Assembly (NCBI RefSeq): GCF_007097155.1
Contig: NZ_VJWA01000001.1
Span: 1,645,501-1,709,500 of the forward strand
Direction: 5' to 3'
Source: Glacieibacterium frigidum
GTDB lineage: Bacteria > Pseudomonadota > Alphaproteobacteria > Sphingomonadales > Sphingomonadaceae
Length of the DNA stretch: 64,000 bases
Part shown: in pieces, positions 1-8,747 of the stretch
How positions within the stretch are numbered: position 1 is the stretch's first letter
How the letters are laid out: the number at the start of each line of letters is the position of its first letter
The notes under the pieces: model-generated
The model's database searches: none
Told to the model about the DNA's origin: nothing
Seen by the model: the letters and a program-made list of their open reading frames with translations, nothing else
Translations under genes and position numbers: made by a program

Positions 1-395
1 TCGACGCCGGGGTCGAGGCGCAGCGTGTCCTTGCCGTCGTTGAGCGCCGCGGCGCGCGCATCGAGGTTGTCCAACTGGCGCAGCACCATCGCGCGGCCGT
101 TGTGCTGGCGCATCTCCATCGAGTTGCGCTTGAGGCCCGACCAGAGGCGGTGAAACGGATCGGCGTTCATCGCGCGGCGGATCTCGAACCGGTCGACGGG
201 GTCGCGGCCGTGCGCGCGCGCGAACGCCGGGCGGACGCGCGTCTCGTACGCCCGCGCATTGCCCGGCCCCAGCGTGCCCGACAGGTACTTGTTGAAATTG
301 GCGAGGAAATCGAAGCGCGCGGCGTCGTCGTGCTTCGGCTCCGGAAACACGGCGTGGCGCGCGACGGCGGCGTACGGCGGGGCGATGTCGCTCAT
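1..395 (-). CDS. Partial protein of uncertain family, possibly a SAM-dependent methyltransferase
   Basis: Only the first 131 or so codons are inside the window; the gene runs off the left edge. It starts with ATG at 395 and overlaps the TGA of the upstream nitrilase-fold gene by four bases (ATGA), so it belongs to the leftward operon that begins with the TonB receptor. The visible residues begin MSDIAPPYAAVARHAVFPEP and contain a stretch with FLANFNKYLSG, a YETRVRP segment and an RAMNADPFHRLWSGLKR segment. From memory this resembles the N-terminal part of proteins annotated as class I SAM-dependent methyltransferases, but the cofactor-binding region would lie outside the window, so the family call is weak. 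There is no signal peptide. Confidence 0.5.
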   Translation of the reverse strand, partial: MSDIAPPYAAVARHAVFPEPKHDDAARFDFLANFNKYLSGTLGPGNARAYETRVRPAFARAHGRDPVDRFEIRRAMNADPFHRLWSGLKRNSMEMRQHNGRAMVLRQLDNLDARAAALNDGKDTLRLDPGV

Positions 396-1414
396 ATCAA
401 TCCCTCACGGTCGAGACGGGCGATCACTTCGTCGTGCGCCCGGCGAAAGTCATCGCGCGTCGGCACCGTGTTCGCCAGGCGGTCTGCGGGCTGCACTTGC
501 GGATTGTGCGCGAACAGCTCGGTGCGCTGGCGGGCGAGGTAATTGGTCATGCCCGGCTTGCGGCGCGCGGCGCGCAGCGCATGCAGGTCGATGTCGGCGA
601 ACGCCGTGAAAGTCTCGCCGCTGTTCGATTCGCTCAACACCGCGCCGCGCCAGTCGACGACGCACGAATTGCCATCGGCCGACGCCAGCGGCAGCGCGGT
701 GCCGCTGATCCCCGCGGTGTTCGCCGACACGACGTAGGCGAGATTCTCGAACGCCCGCGCGCGTTTCGCCAGCGCCTTGTGCGTCGGGTTTGGGGAGCCG
801 ATTTCGGACGACGAATGGACGAACACCTCGGCCCCGCGCAGGGCATGGGCGCGCGCGATCTCCGGGTAGACGATTTCCTCGCTCGCGATGGCGCTGAGGT
901 TGCCGATCTCGGTACGCGCCACCGGGAAGACGCCGTCGATGCCGTAGTGGTCGAGGTACGCCGTCCACACGTCGTGCGGCGTCGGCGCGAACATCGAATT
1001 GAGGCGACGGTAGCGCAGCACGCAGTCGCCCGACGGCGCGAACACCAGGCTCGCCTGGAAATACAGGCCGGGAAAATGCACGTCGCGCTCATAGGCGTTG
1101 ACCGCGAGGTGCAGCCCGCGGTCCTGCGCGACCTTGCCGAGTGCCGCGTATTCGGGGCCGTCGACGTCGAACGCGACCTTCTCGGCGAAGTCGCCGACAC
1201 CGATGCGGCCGGGATAGCTGGTGAACAGATATTCGGGCAGCACCGCGAGGCGCACCGGCGCCCCGCCATATTGTTCGATGAAGATGCACGCGGCGTGCAG
1301 CTGGGTCGCGACGTCGGCGATGTGCGCGCGCACTTGCGTCGAGACTGCGGCCCGGTCGGCGCAACCCTCGACCGAGCGCGCGGTGAGCTGCATCGCGACG
1401 GCGGCGTAGGTCAC
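392..1414 (-). CDS. Nitrilase-superfamily protein with substituted catalytic residues
   Basis: A 340-residue protein with the alpha-beta-beta-alpha fold of carbon-nitrogen hydrolases. The first triad residue is seen as E61 in LPEYLF. The Lys motif reads LRYRRLN, so Arg137 stands where Lys is expected. The Cys elbow reads AIASEEIVYPEIAR, so Ser178 stands where the nucleophilic Cys is expected (counted from the conserved PE). Family members use Glu-Lys-Cys to hydrolyse nitriles, amides or carbamoyl compounds; this copy may be inactive, use another chemistry or be a binding protein. Start is GTG at 1414 in a GTGA overlap with the FAD oxidase stop. Its operon neighbours (oxidase, MFS, TonB receptor) place it in catabolism of an imported compound. 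Cytoplasmic; no signal peptide. Confidence 0.8.
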   Translation of the reverse strand: MTYAAVAMQLTARSVEGCADRAAVSTQVRAHIADVATQLHAACIFIEQYGGAPVRLAVLPEYLFTSYPGRIGVGDFAEKVAFDVDGPEYAALGKVAQDRGLHLAVNAYERDVHFPGLYFQASLVFAPSGDCVLRYRRLNSMFAPTPHDVWTAYLDHYGIDGVFPVARTEIGNLSAIASEEIVYPEIARAHALRGAEVFVHSSSEIGSPNPTHKALAKRARAFENLAYVVSANTAGISGTALPLASADGNSCVVDWRGAVLSESNSGETFTAFADIDLHALRAARRKPGMTNYLARQRTELFAHNPQVQPADRLANTVPTRDDFRRAHDEVIARLDREGLI

Positions 1415-2961
1415 AAGCCGAGAGCGCTCGGGTTCATCGCGCCTGCGGGATCGACCGCCGCCTTGATCTGCCCGAGCAGCGCCCAGGCGGCCGGGTCGCT
1501 GCCCGCCCGCAGCGGATAGGTCCGCCCGATCTGGAAGTGCGCCGCCCCGTGCGTGGCGAAGATGTCGATGACGGCAGCGCGCAATTCATCGACCAGCGCG
1601 CGCGCCGCGTCGTTCGCGGCAAAACCCTTCAGGCGCGCGAGGTGCGCGGGTTCGACCGCGCGGCGGTGCAGTTCGGCGGTCGCGCCGGGGTAGTAGAACA
1701 CCGGCTCGATCAGGAAGGCGCCGTGGCCGACGGTCAGCAGCATATGCCCTGCCCCGATGCCGAGCGCCTCCATCTCGGCGGCGCGCGCCTCGAACAGCGC
1801 CTCGATCGCCGCAAATGCCGGCGCCGCCTGACCGTGCGTCACAATGCCGTGGACGGGCACCCAGCGCTCGCCCTCCGGCCCGAGCATCGAGTTGGGCGGC
1901 GGGAAGGGGTTGGCGCGCAGCACCTTGGGGATGGTGTTCGCCACCGGCTTGCCGCCGTGCGCGAGTGCGATCGTCGTCAGCGCGGCGAGGTCCGCGTCGG
2001 CACTCGCCTGATTTCGCCCCTCGGTGATGAAATGCGCCGAGAAATTCGCTCCGCCGAGGAAGGAACGGCCCGCGGCGACGACCTTGGCGCCTTCGACGAA
2101 GCCCTTCCACAGTCCGCCCTGCGCCTTCGCCATGCCGAGCAGCGACTTCGCGTCGGCGGCGAGGCTGTCGCGCTTCATGCGCTGGCCGGTGAGGAAGGGG
2201 TCGAAGCCGAACGCCTCGGTCGCGAGTCCGGCGCGCGCGATCTTGCTCAGCGCGTCCATCACTGACGCCGCGTCGGTGAACTCGAACGAGGCATAGCCGA
2301 GCGCCGCAGCCTCGGGGATCAGCGGCAGCGTCACCTCGGCCTTGATGCCCAGCGCGCCCGCGTCGGCGGCGAACAACGCGGTCAGGTCGGGGCCGAACTG
2401 CAGGAAACCATTGCCCGTCGTGACGACCGTGCCATCGGCGAGCACCACCCGGAAGCTCAGCGCCTGGCTGGCGATGCTGCCGCGCGCCGCACCCCAGAAC
2501 AGGCCGTTCTGGCTCATCCCGCCGCCGACCGTCGCGCGCAGGCCCGACAATGTGCCCCAGCCCGGGGTGCGCAGCCCGCGCGGGTGAAGCTCGGCGTAAA
2601 GCGCTGCCCAGGTGCACCCCGCCTCGACGGTGACGGTCATGTTGTCGGCGTCGACCGCGAGGATGCGCGACATGCCCCCCATGTCGATCAGCAGTGCGCC
2701 GGGCGCATCGGCGACATAGCCGCGGGTGTAGCTCATGCCCCCGCCGCGCGGCACGACGGCTAGGCCCTCGGCGTGCGCCGCCGCAAGGCCGGCGGCGAGG
2801 TGGGTGGTGTTCTCGGGCCGGAACACCGCGAGCGGCGCGGGCCCGAGCGTGTGGACGTCCTGCGCGTAGTAGGCGCATTCGGCCGCGTCGGTGATCAGTG
2901 CGTCCGCACCGACCGCGGCGCGCAGGCGGTCGAGCGGCGTCGGGGCGGGCATCGTCGCCAT
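1411..2961 (-). CDS. FAD-linked oxidase of the vanillyl-alcohol-oxidase / PCMH type
   Basis: 516 residues. The N-terminal half is a PCMH-type FAD-binding domain: residues about 45-60 (FRPENTTHLAAG), the PRGGGMSYTRGY dinucleotide-binding loop at 71-82, and WGTLSGLRATVGGGMSQNG near 135-153. The C-terminal half fits the FAD-linked oxidase C-terminal domain. Families with this architecture include 4-cresol methylhydroxylase, vanillyl-alcohol oxidase and D-lactate or alkyl-substituted substrate dehydrogenases. No His or Cys flavin-attachment residue could be assigned by eye. It shares one base with the upstream MFS gene (TGATG) and overlaps the next gene by GTGA. The substrate is unknown; it probably oxidises an alcohol, hydroxy acid or alkyl phenol entering through the same operon's transporters. 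Confidence 0.82.
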   Translation of the reverse strand: MATMPAPTPLDRLRAAVGADALITDAAECAYYAQDVHTLGPAPLAVFRPENTTHLAAGLAAAHAEGLAVVPRGGGMSYTRGYVADAPGALLIDMGGMSRILAVDADNMTVTVEAGCTWAALYAELHPRGLRTPGWGTLSGLRATVGGGMSQNGLFWGAARGSIASQALSFRVVLADGTVVTTGNGFLQFGPDLTALFAADAGALGIKAEVTLPLIPEAAALGYASFEFTDAASVMDALSKIARAGLATEAFGFDPFLTGQRMKRDSLAADAKSLLGMAKAQGGLWKGFVEGAKVVAAGRSFLGGANFSAHFITEGRNQASADADLAALTTIALAHGGKPVANTIPKVLRANPFPPPNSMLGPEGERWVPVHGIVTHGQAAPAFAAIEALFEARAAEMEALGIGAGHMLLTVGHGAFLIEPVFYYPGATAELHRRAVEPAHLARLKGFAANDAARALVDELRAAVIDIFATHGAAHFQIGRTYPLRAGSDPAAWALLGQIKAAVDPAGAMNPSALGL

Positions 2962-4190
2962 CAGGCGTGCGCCAGCTTGGTGGTCGCGGTGCCCGGGTAG
3001 CGCCCGAGCGTCAGCAGCAGTGCACCACCCGCGACGAACAGGACGGCTGCCGCCATCAGCATGCCGTCATAGCTGCCCGTGCGGTCGCGCACGATGCCAT
3101 AGACGAGCGGTGATACGGCCGAGAACAGGCCGAACGGCATGTAGAGCATCCCGTAGATGCGCCCGAAATGCGCCATCCCAAAGTAGCGCGCTGCGAGGAA
3201 GGCGATCAGGTCGCTCTCCGCGCCTGCCGCAAAGCCGAGCAGGAAGGCGGCGACCGTGATGGCGCTCGTCTCGCTCGACGTGCCGAGCAGCAGGAAGCAC
3301 GCGACGGCGGGCAGGCACAGCACCGGAAACGCGATCGCTGGACCCCAGATGCGGTCGAGCAGGAAGCCGACGCCGATCCGCCCCGCCAGCAGCCCGAGCC
3401 CGACCACCCCCATCATCGCCGCCGCAGCTCCCGGCGCGAAGCCGTGATCCATGACGATCGGGATCAGGTGGATGTGCGCGCCGCCGTACGCCAGCGCGAT
3501 GAGCAGGATCGACACCCAGAGCGTCCAGAACTGCCGCGTCTTCGCCGCCGCGCCGAAGGTCATGCCCGCCACCGCACCATCGCGGGTCGACAGGCCGGGC
3601 GGGCGCTCGTCGGGGCGTGGCTCGCGGAACCACAGCAGGCCGATCGGAAGCGCCACGAGCAACGGCAGCATTGCGACGATCGGGAACATCGCGCGCCAGC
3701 CGTAGGCGTCGATCGCCCAGACCGCGAGGCCGGGGACGACGAACGCCGCCGCACTCGTACCGATCAGCATGATGCCGAGCGCGAGGCCGCGATTGTCGAG
3801 GAACCACAGGCTGATCGCGCGGCTCCAAGTCACCGGCGTCGACCCGATCCCGACCAGGCCGACAAAGAACCACAGCGCGTAGTAACCAACCAGCGACGGC
3901 GGCGTGAAACCCATCGCGGCAAAGGCGACGATGAACGCCCCGAGCGACGACAGCGCGACGCGCCGCACCCCGTAGCGGTCCGCCAGCCAGCCGAACACGG
4001 GGGCCATCAGCGACGCGACGATGCCGAACACCGTAATGCCGCCGCTGATCTCCGCGCGGTTCCAGCCGAACTCCTCCTGCAGCGGCTTGAAGAGCGTACC
4101 GAGCACGTTGAACGGCAGGGGCGAGGCGCCGCACATGACGCCCAGGAACGCGGCGGCAAGCACCTTCGAGCCCCTGCGGAACTCACCCAT
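2961..4190 (-). CDS. MFS transporter
   Basis: 409 residues with about twelve hydrophobic segments. It has the MFS loop 2-3 signature (GWLADRYGVRRV, residues around 64-75) and a long cytoplasmic central loop near residue 190-205 (LLWFREPRPDERPPG). The fold resembles monocarboxylate or oxalate/formate-type antiporters of the MFS, so an organic acid is the likely cargo, but the sequence does not fix it. Inner-membrane protein. ATG at 4190 overlaps the upstream unknown gene by eight bases. In the operon it would move across the inner membrane what the TonB receptor brings across the outer membrane, or export an intermediate. Confidence 0.85.
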   Translation of the reverse strand: MGEFRRGSKVLAAAFLGVMCGASPLPFNVLGTLFKPLQEEFGWNRAEISGGITVFGIVASLMAPVFGWLADRYGVRRVALSSLGAFIVAFAAMGFTPPSLVGYYALWFFVGLVGIGSTPVTWSRAISLWFLDNRGLALGIMLIGTSAAAFVVPGLAVWAIDAYGWRAMFPIVAMLPLLVALPIGLLWFREPRPDERPPGLSTRDGAVAGMTFGAAAKTRQFWTLWVSILLIALAYGGAHIHLIPIVMDHGFAPGAAAAMMGVVGLGLLAGRIGVGFLLDRIWGPAIAFPVLCLPAVACFLLLGTSSETSAITVAAFLLGFAAGAESDLIAFLAARYFGMAHFGRIYGMLYMPFGLFSAVSPLVYGIVRDRTGSYDGMLMAAAVLFVAGGALLLTLGRYPGTATTKLAHA

Positions 4191-4893
4191 CGGACAGGCT
4201 GGCCAGCTCGAACACCGAATCCATATATCCTTCGACGTCGCCCTTCACATACAGGAACTCGCCGTCGCGCGTGACCCACATGTCGTACGCAGGATGATTA
4301 TTCGTCAGGCCCACGAAGCGGATGCGGTGGCAGTCGAAGGTGCCCGCGGGCACGTCGATCGTCTCCGGCCCCACATACGTCAGCCCCGACCCCGTGGTGC
4401 TGATGAACGGCCCCGTCGCGCCGAGGTGATGCACCGAGTGGAGCAGGTTGCGCCCGAAGAACTGGGTGTGGCCCGGCCCCTTGTCGTAGGGGAAGGTCGC
4501 CGCGAGCCAGCCGTCGCCCTGCACCGCGTGGATGCCGAAGCCGCGGATCGGCCGGACGATCGGCATCGACTGGGTGATTCGCCCCTCCGCCGCCGTCCAG
4601 CTTTCGCAGGTCGCCGCAACGTCGGTGAAGTGGAACCAGCCGGTGCCGCTGACGGTGCCGTCGCGCATGATCCGCACGAAGGCGTCGTGGGGGTGGAAGT
4701 CGGGGTGGACCGACAGCACCGAGTCGCGCACCACCCGCTCGTCGCCCAGCGCCATCTCGCAATGCGCGCTCATCACGCGCAGGCCGTCGGCGCCCTGCCC
4801 GATCGCCCATTCCTCGAAGCCCCACACGTCGCCGTCGCGCTTGCGATAGGTGACGCGGCCCTTGCGGCGCGGCAGGGGCGCGAACGCGCTCAG
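4183..4893 (-). CDS. Conserved unknown protein, probable beta-rich fold
   Basis: About 236 residues if translation begins at CTG 4893, which lies in a CTGA overlap with the TonB receptor stop. The only other in-frame candidate is an internal GTG at 4827, which would remove 22 residues of similar character. The protein has repeated short beta-like stretches, Trp and His-rich patches (VHPDFHPHDAF, GTGWFHFTD) and a tail with ETIDVPAGTFDCHRIRF, a phrase reminiscent of DUF3108 or lipocalin-like barrels. No signal peptide and no catalytic motif recognised. Its location between the receptor and the MFS gene suggests substrate binding or turnover in the pathway. Not recognised as a named family. Confidence 0.65.
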   Translation of the reverse strand: MSAFAPLPRRKGRVTYRKRDGDVWGFEEWAIGQGADGLRVMSAHCEMALGDERVVRDSVLSVHPDFHPHDAFVRIMRDGTVSGTGWFHFTDVAATCESWTAAEGRITQSMPIVRPIRGFGIHAVQGDGWLAATFPYDKGPGHTQFFGRNLLHSVHHLGATGPFISTTGSGLTYVGPETIDVPAGTFDCHRIRFVGLTNNHPAYDMWVTRDGEFLYVKGDVEGYMDSVFELASLSDG

Positions 4894-7373
4894 AACGACA
4901 CCCGCGCGCGGACTTGCCACATCATCGGCTGGTTCAAATAGGTGGTGTTGGCGAGCGCCGACTGGACGAAGGTCTCGTTCAGGCAGTTGGTGCAATTGAC
5001 CGACAGCTGCCAGGCCTTGTCCGGGCCGTTGAGCGCGATGCCGGCATTGACCAGCCACGCCGCCTCGCTGAACGACCCCTGCAGGGCCTGCCCCGCGGTC
5101 GGGTTGGCTGGGAAGGTGCCGTTCGTCCCCGTCACGCTGCCCGAATAGATCGTGTAGTTGGACGTCTGCACCTCCTGTTTCGAGCGGAAGCTGCCATTGA
5201 CCGAAGGTACGAGGCTCAGGCTGCCCAGCGGAATCTCGTAACTGCCACCGATCGCGAGCGAGAATTTCGGCGTTCGCACCGGCGTCGCGATGCTGCCGTT
5301 CGGGGTGATGATGCCGCTGGCGCACGCCGCGATCGACGGCAGGGTGGCGGGCACGTTGGCACCGCCGGCGATCTTGCCTGCCGCGAGTGCCGCCTGGCAC
5401 GCCGCCTGCTGCGCCGCGACCGACTGGATGCCGTAGATGTCGGCGGCGGGCGCGCTGCGGTCGATGATGTACTTGTCGTCCTGGTAGCCGAAATTGGCGT
5501 AGAGGTTGAGGCCGTCGACCGGCTGGAAGGTGAATTCCGCCTCGACGCCCTTGTTGCGATAGTCGGCGAAGTTGCGCGTCAGGAAGGTGATCGAGCCGTT
5601 CGCCGCGACGAGTGCCGAGGGCGTCTGCAAATTGGTCACGTCGGCGTAGAAGAAGGTCAGGTTGGCGCGCACGCGGCGGTTGAACAGGTCGGATTTCAGC
5701 CCCGCCTCATAGCTCCAGATCTTCTCCGGGCCGAAGGGCAGCAGCTGGCTCGCCGCGGTGCCGCGCGCGTTCCACCCGCCCGACTTGAACCCGCGCGTCG
5801 CGCTGGCGAAGAACAGGATATTCTCGTCGACCTTGAAGTTGGCGGCGAAGCGCGGCGTCCACACCTTGGCGCGCTGGCTGCGGGGGATGGCGACCCCCGA
5901 CGGGCCGGTCAGGTTCTGGTTCGACAGGCAGTTCGCCTCGATGCTGCCGTCGTTGCACGAGGCGCGGTTGTCGAAGATGCTGAATTTCTTCTCTTCGTCG
6001 GTGTAGCGGATACCGGCGGTCAGCTTGATCTGGTCGGTCAGGTTGGCGTCGGCCTGGAAATAGCCGGCATAGGCCTTAGTCGAGTTGGTCAGCGTGCGGT
6101 CGCCGAGAATGATCGTCGTGTTCGGCGCGACGGTGAACAGGTCGGCGAAGTCGGTGCGGTTGTTCTCCTTCAGGTAATAGAAGCCCCCGACGAAGTCGAA
6201 GATCGAAACCTTGCCGCTCAGCTTCACCTCCTGGCTGAACTGGTCATTCTGGCCGTCGTTGAGGATGGTGAAGCCGCCGCGCGTATCGCCGCGCACCGCC
6301 GGGTTGGGATTGGCGAGGCTGGGCAGTGCGCGCCCGTCGCTGAAGTCGATCGAATACTGCTGGATCTGGTTGACGAAGCCGGTGATCAGGTTGAGCGACA
6401 GGTCGTCGCCGAGGCCGAACTCGAGGTTCGAGGTGACGAGATCGGACGCGGTGCGGTTGCCCAGGCCATAGTTCGCCTTGCGGCCCGAAATGACGAGCGG
6501 CAGGTACGGCGACGGGCTGATCTCGTTACCCTTGCGCAGGCCGGTCGAGACGAAGCGGCCATCGCAGTCGCCGTTGTTGCGCGGGTCGCATTCCTGGTTC
6601 AGCAGGTTCTCGCCATTGGCGATGATGCGTGCGTACGACCCCGTCCAGCGCACCGAGTCGGAAAGCTCGCCGCGCACGCCCAGCCGCGCGCCCCAGCCGT
6701 CGTCGTCGTTGGCGCGCTCGCCGGTGGTGATGTTCTTGGCGTAGCCGTCGTCGTCCTGGAAATAGCCCGAGACCTTGACCGCCAGGCTGTCGGCGAGCGG
6801 CACGTCGACCGAGGCGCGAACCAGCTTCTTGTCGAAGCGGCCATAGCCGACCTCGGCATAGCCGCCGAAGTCCTCGCCCGGCTCGCGCAGGATGACGTTG
6901 ATCGCGCCGCCGGTGGTGTTGCGCCCGAACAATGTGCCCTGCGGCCCGCGCAGCACCTCGACGCGCTCGACGTCGAACAGGCTGAGGTTGTTGGCGTTCT
7001 GGCGCGACAGATAGATGTCGTCGACATAGGTGCCGACCGGCGGATCAAAGGTCGCGATCGTCTCGGTATTGCCGAGCCCGCGAATGTAATAGGCGTTCGC
7101 CGAGCCCAGCCCGGTGTTGTTCTGCGCGACGAGGTTGGGCACGAACTGGCCGAGCTCGAGGGTGTTCGACACGCCCTGCGCACGCAGCTGGTCGCCGGAG
7201 AAGGCGCTGATCGCGATTGGAACGTCCTGTACGCTCTCGCGGCGGCGCTGCGCGGTCACGACGATGTCGGCGATGCCGTCCTGCACCTCCGGCTCGGCGG
7301 GTGCCGGCTGGGCCCAGGCGGGCGTGGAAGCCAGTGCGATCAGCGAGACCGCGGCCAGGAATTGCTTGTGCAT
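4890..7373 (-). CDS. TonB-dependent outer-membrane receptor
   Basis: 827 residues from ATG 7373. A GTG two codons upstream (7379) is also open, but a GGGAG Shine-Dalgarno sits 7 bases from the ATG and only 1 base from the GTG. The N-terminus is a signal peptide ending in PAWAQ, followed by a TonB-box-like DIVVTAQRR and a plug domain (QDVPIAISAFSGDQL, then VERVEVLRGPQGTLFGRNTTGGAINV). The rest is a 22-strand-type barrel ending in an aromatic residue (RARVSF). This is the sphingomonad type of receptor used for organic nutrients rather than clearly for siderophores. It is the first gene of the leftward operon, and the palindrome at 7462-7473 lies about 90 bases upstream, so it is probably controlled by the GntR protein encoded at 12106-12834. 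Confidence 0.95.
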   Translation of the reverse strand: MHKQFLAAVSLIALASTPAWAQPAPAEPEVQDGIADIVVTAQRRRESVQDVPIAISAFSGDQLRAQGVSNTLELGQFVPNLVAQNNTGLGSANAYYIRGLGNTETIATFDPPVGTYVDDIYLSRQNANNLSLFDVERVEVLRGPQGTLFGRNTTGGAINVILREPGEDFGGYAEVGYGRFDKKLVRASVDVPLADSLAVKVSGYFQDDDGYAKNITTGERANDDDGWGARLGVRGELSDSVRWTGSYARIIANGENLLNQECDPRNNGDCDGRFVSTGLRKGNEISPSPYLPLVISGRKANYGLGNRTASDLVTSNLEFGLGDDLSLNLITGFVNQIQQYSIDFSDGRALPSLANPNPAVRGDTRGGFTILNDGQNDQFSQEVKLSGKVSIFDFVGGFYYLKENNRTDFADLFTVAPNTTIILGDRTLTNSTKAYAGYFQADANLTDQIKLTAGIRYTDEEKKFSIFDNRASCNDGSIEANCLSNQNLTGPSGVAIPRSQRAKVWTPRFAANFKVDENILFFASATRGFKSGGWNARGTAASQLLPFGPEKIWSYEAGLKSDLFNRRVRANLTFFYADVTNLQTPSALVAANGSITFLTRNFADYRNKGVEAEFTFQPVDGLNLYANFGYQDDKYIIDRSAPAADIYGIQSVAAQQAACQAALAAGKIAGGANVPATLPSIAACASGIITPNGSIATPVRTPKFSLAIGGSYEIPLGSLSLVPSVNGSFRSKQEVQTSNYTIYSGSVTGTNGTFPANPTAGQALQGSFSEAAWLVNAGIALNGPDKAWQLSVNCTNCLNETFVQSALANTTYLNQPMMWQVRARVSF

Positions 7374-7461
7374 CGACACGCTCCCTTCGTCCGGCGCGCC
7401 CCCCGCGAGCGGCCCGGCAGTGTCTTCAGCCCTGTGCTTGCCCGCTCGGGCTTATTGTGAT

Positions 7462-7473
7462 TTGTCCGGACAA
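7462..7473. promoter_or_regulatory. Palindromic operator TTGTCCGGACAA, site 1
   Basis: Perfect 12-bp palindrome in the 142-bp gap between the divergent TonB receptor (start 7373) and the membrane-protein gene (start 7516). Read on the minus strand its context AAGTTGTCCGGACAAAT matches sites 2 and 3. The TTGT...ACAA form agrees with operators of the HutC/UTRA branch of GntR regulators. It could control both directions. Confidence 0.75.
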
Positions 7474-7515
7474 CTTCGGGCGGATTCGCGCGCCTGTCAA
7501 GCCGGGGGCAAAACG

Positions 7516-8184
7516 ATGGCCGACCTCGCCTACCCGTCGCTGGTGTACGTCCACCTGCTGCTGTTCGTGCTGTGGCTGGGCGCCGACGTCGGCGTGTTCG
7601 TGCTGGGCCAGCACTTTCGCAAGCGCGACCGCTACACCCTGCCCGAGCGCCTCGTGCTGCTGCGCCTGCTGGTCACGGTCGACATGGTGCCGCGCAGTAC
7701 CTGGGCGCTGATGGTGCCCCTATCGCTGTCGGTGGCGGCGGCCGGCAACTGGGTCGTGCTGCCGCTCTGGCTGATCGTCCTAGCCTGGATCGTCGCCGCG
7801 GGCTGGCTGTGGCTGGTCTGGGATGCGCACGCGCACGACCAGACACCGCGCGCCGCTCGCGACCGCAGGATCGAGAACTGGCTCAAGATCGCGCTGACCC
7901 TCTTCTACTTCGGCCTCGGTGCGCTGTGGCTGGTGACCGACGCCGCGCCGGCGTGGCTGGCGTGGAAGGCGCTGCTGTTCGGCGCGATCTTCGCCGCCGC
8001 GATCATGATCGACGTCGCGTTCAAGCCCGTCGGGCCGCAGCTCGGCCGGCTGCTGACCGAAGGGTCGAGCGACACGACCGAGGTGCCGCTGCTCGCCACG
8101 ATGAACCGGACGCGCTACTGGGTGTGGTGCGTCTACGCGCTGCTTGTGGTCACCTCGTGGATAGGCGTCGTCAAGCCCGGTTGA
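7516..8184 (+). CDS. Polytopic inner-membrane protein (CopD/DUF2269-like)
   Basis: 222 residues from ATG 7516, with a G-rich ribosome binding site. About five or six hydrophobic helices are evident, beginning with YVHLLLFVLWLGADVGVFVLG, which resembles the first helix of CopD-type and DUF2269-type membrane proteins that carry His residues in the helix. It is divergent from the TonB receptor and lies just upstream of the second operator, so it is probably co-regulated with the catabolic operons. Its function is not known; a redox or membrane-accessory role is inferred from fold only. Confidence 0.75.
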   Translation: MADLAYPSLVYVHLLLFVLWLGADVGVFVLGQHFRKRDRYTLPERLVLLRLLVTVDMVPRSTWALMVPLSLSVAAAGNWVVLPLWLIVLAWIVAAGWLWLVWDAHAHDQTPRAARDRRIENWLKIALTLFYFGLGALWLVTDAAPAWLAWKALLFGAIFAAAIMIDVAFKPVGPQLGRLLTEGSSDTTEVPLLATMNRTRYWVWCVYALLVVTSWIGVVKPG

Positions 8185-8209
8185 CCGGCCCCCGAGGCCC
8201 GTGCAAAGT
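8181..8209 (+). promoter_or_regulatory. Possible promoter of the MaoC-CoA-transferase operon
   Basis: TTGACC (8181-8186), a 17-base spacer, then CAAAGT (8204-8209). The -10 match is only partial. It overlaps the end of the preceding gene and abuts the operator at 8209-8220, a layout that would suit repression by steric block. Confidence 0.35.
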
Positions 8210-8220
8210 TGTCCGGACAA
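8209..8220. promoter_or_regulatory. Palindromic operator TTGTCCGGACAA, site 2
   Basis: Perfect 12-bp palindrome 17 bases before the GTG of the MaoC gene. Its context GCAAAGTTGTCCGGACAAATTGGG is nearly identical to site 3 at 24134 (GCAAAGCTGTCCGGACAAATTCGG), which is far beyond what a chance palindrome would share. Confidence 0.8.
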
Positions 8221-8237
8221 ATTGGGGGAACCGCACC

Positions 8238-8747
8238 GTGCGTCCAGGCAGTATCGAGATCGGACCGCAGCGTTACCGCGAGAGTTTCGGCCGCTTTTAC
8301 GAGGAGTTCATCGTCGGCGACGTTTACGAACACCGCCCCGGCCGGACGATCACCGACTACGACAATATTCAGTTCACGCTGATGACGATGAACACCCATC
8401 CGGCGCATTTCGACTATGAATTCGCCGCCAAGACCGAGTTCGGCAAGCCGCTGGTCTGCTCCCCGCTCACCGTCGCGCTGATGGTCGGCATGTCGGTCAG
8501 CGACGTCAGCCAGAAGGCGGTCGCCAATTTGGGCTGGGACAATATCCGCCTGACCCACCCGCTGTTCCCCGGCGACACATTGTACGCCGAGAGCGAGGTC
8601 GTCGAGAAACGCGAGAGCAGCTCGCGCCCCGAACAGGGCATCGTCACCGTGCGGACCACCGGCAAGAACCAGCACGGCGATGTCGTGTGCACCTTCAACC
8701 GCTCGATGCTGATCTGGAAGACGGGTTGCGGACCGATGGAATCATGA
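8238..8747 (+). CDS. MaoC-family (hot-dog) acyl-CoA dehydratase
   Basis: 169 residues from GTG 8238, with GGGGGA 7 bases upstream. The hot-dog fold signature is visible: DYDNIQFTLMTMNTHPAHFDYEFAAKT, where Asp and His of the D-x(4)-H hydratase motif are expected, then GKPLVCSPLTVALMVG and HPLFPGDTLYAESEV. The family hydrates or dehydrates enoyl-CoA or mesaconyl/itaconyl-type CoA esters. It is the first gene after operator site 2 and overlaps the acyl-CoA dehydrogenase gene by ATGA. Together with the dehydrogenase it would oxidise an acyl-CoA to a hydroxyacyl-CoA. Cytoplasmic. Confidence 0.87.
   Translation: MRPGSIEIGPQRYRESFGRFYEEFIVGDVYEHRPGRTITDYDNIQFTLMTMNTHPAHFDYEFAAKTEFGKPLVCSPLTVALMVGMSVSDVSQKAVANLGWDNIRLTHPLFPGDTLYAESEVVEKRESSSRPEQGIVTVRTTGKNQHGDVVCTFNRSMLIWKTGCGPMES

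Noticed and set aside
4914-7460. Very long open frame antisense to the TonB receptor (also 39715-42003 antisense to bamA)
   Set aside because: GC-rich codon bias opens mirror frames; the translations are Arg/Ala/Val-rich with no domain, and the sense genes are clearly real.
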